From NCBI GenBank assembly GCA_013215905.1, contig JABSQI010000095.1:1-6698 (forward strand): a stretch of 6,698 nt of DNA, written 5' to 3'. Below are positions 6,567 through 6,698 of the stretch, piece after piece. How positions within the stretch are numbered: the stretch's first letter is position 1; each line of letters opens with the position of its first letter. Origin of the DNA: Legionellales bacterium (GTDB lineage Bacteria > Pseudomonadota > Gammaproteobacteria > PIVX01). Both the position numbers and the translations under genes were made by a program. The notes beneath the pieces were generated by a model that saw only the letters and a program-made list of their open reading frames with translations, did no database searches and had not been told where the DNA came from.

Positions 6567-6698
6567 TCAAGAAGGAATCAAAAATTTAAGCTGCAATCTT
6601 TCTTGAAAAGCAAGTACAAGGATTTCTAAATGGTTCTTATTATTTTTATTTCCAGTAGATAAGACAGATTTTATAGTACAGTTATCTTTAGCACCTTT
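6567..6698 (-). CDS. Partial open reading frame, C-terminal end of an unrecognised protein
   Basis: The minus-strand frame is open from the right edge through 43 codons to TGA at 6567-6569. It contains the segments GAKDNCTIKSVLSTGNKNN and HLEILVLAFQERLQLKFLIP. I do not recognise it. At least one of the other minus frames closes quickly with a stop. It ends 36 nt before the DUF1697 start on the same strand, so it could be the previous gene of an operon or the tail of a decayed gene. Forty-three open codons in DNA this AT-rich are suggestive, not proof. Confidence 0.35.
   Translation of the reverse strand, partial: KGAKDNCTIKSVLSTGNKNNKNHLEILVLAFQERLQLKFLIPS

Overview
The window is AT-rich DNA, roughly 30% GC by eye, from a bacterium whose genes carry clear Shine-Dalgarno sites (AGGAGG, AGGAG, AAGGA). 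Nothing here fixes the taxon. The base composition and the decaying sequence next to intact genes would suit a host-associated or small-genome proteobacterium, but that is only an inference.

The left part (1-3068, minus strand) holds a large multidomain enzyme gene that runs off the left edge: a nucleotidyltransferase-like head joined to a PEP/pyruvate-binding (PPDK/PEP-synthase-type) ATP-grasp body and the beginning of a swivelling phosphohistidine domain. Just upstream of it lies a 71-residue membrane-protein gene of the YIDP(G/A)SGS type. A 15-bp perfect inverted repeat separates the two. Divergently, on the plus strand (3348-5360), is a five-TM alkaline-phosphatase-superfamily transferase of the phosphoethanolamine/phosphoglycerol transferase type. 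Its C-terminal domain is cut by an in-frame TAA, beyond which 56 coding-like codons continue in the same frame. My inference is that these three genes form part of a surface-glycan phospho-modification locus: the fusion enzyme would make an activated phospho-metabolite in the cytoplasm, and the membrane transferase would act on a periplasmic or surface acceptor.

The middle right (5516-5969) has no intact gene. It begins with a compact GC-rich block of four consecutive stem-loops (about 5517-5612; 48 of the 90 bases 5521-5610 are G or C), which looks like a small palindromic repeat or a structured RNA. A degenerate reading frame follows (5753-5920) with two stops, resembling the coiled-coil start of an IS66-type transposase. 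The right end holds an intact DUF1697 gene on the minus strand (5970-6530) with a likely terminator, and then an open partial reading frame running off the right edge on the same strand.
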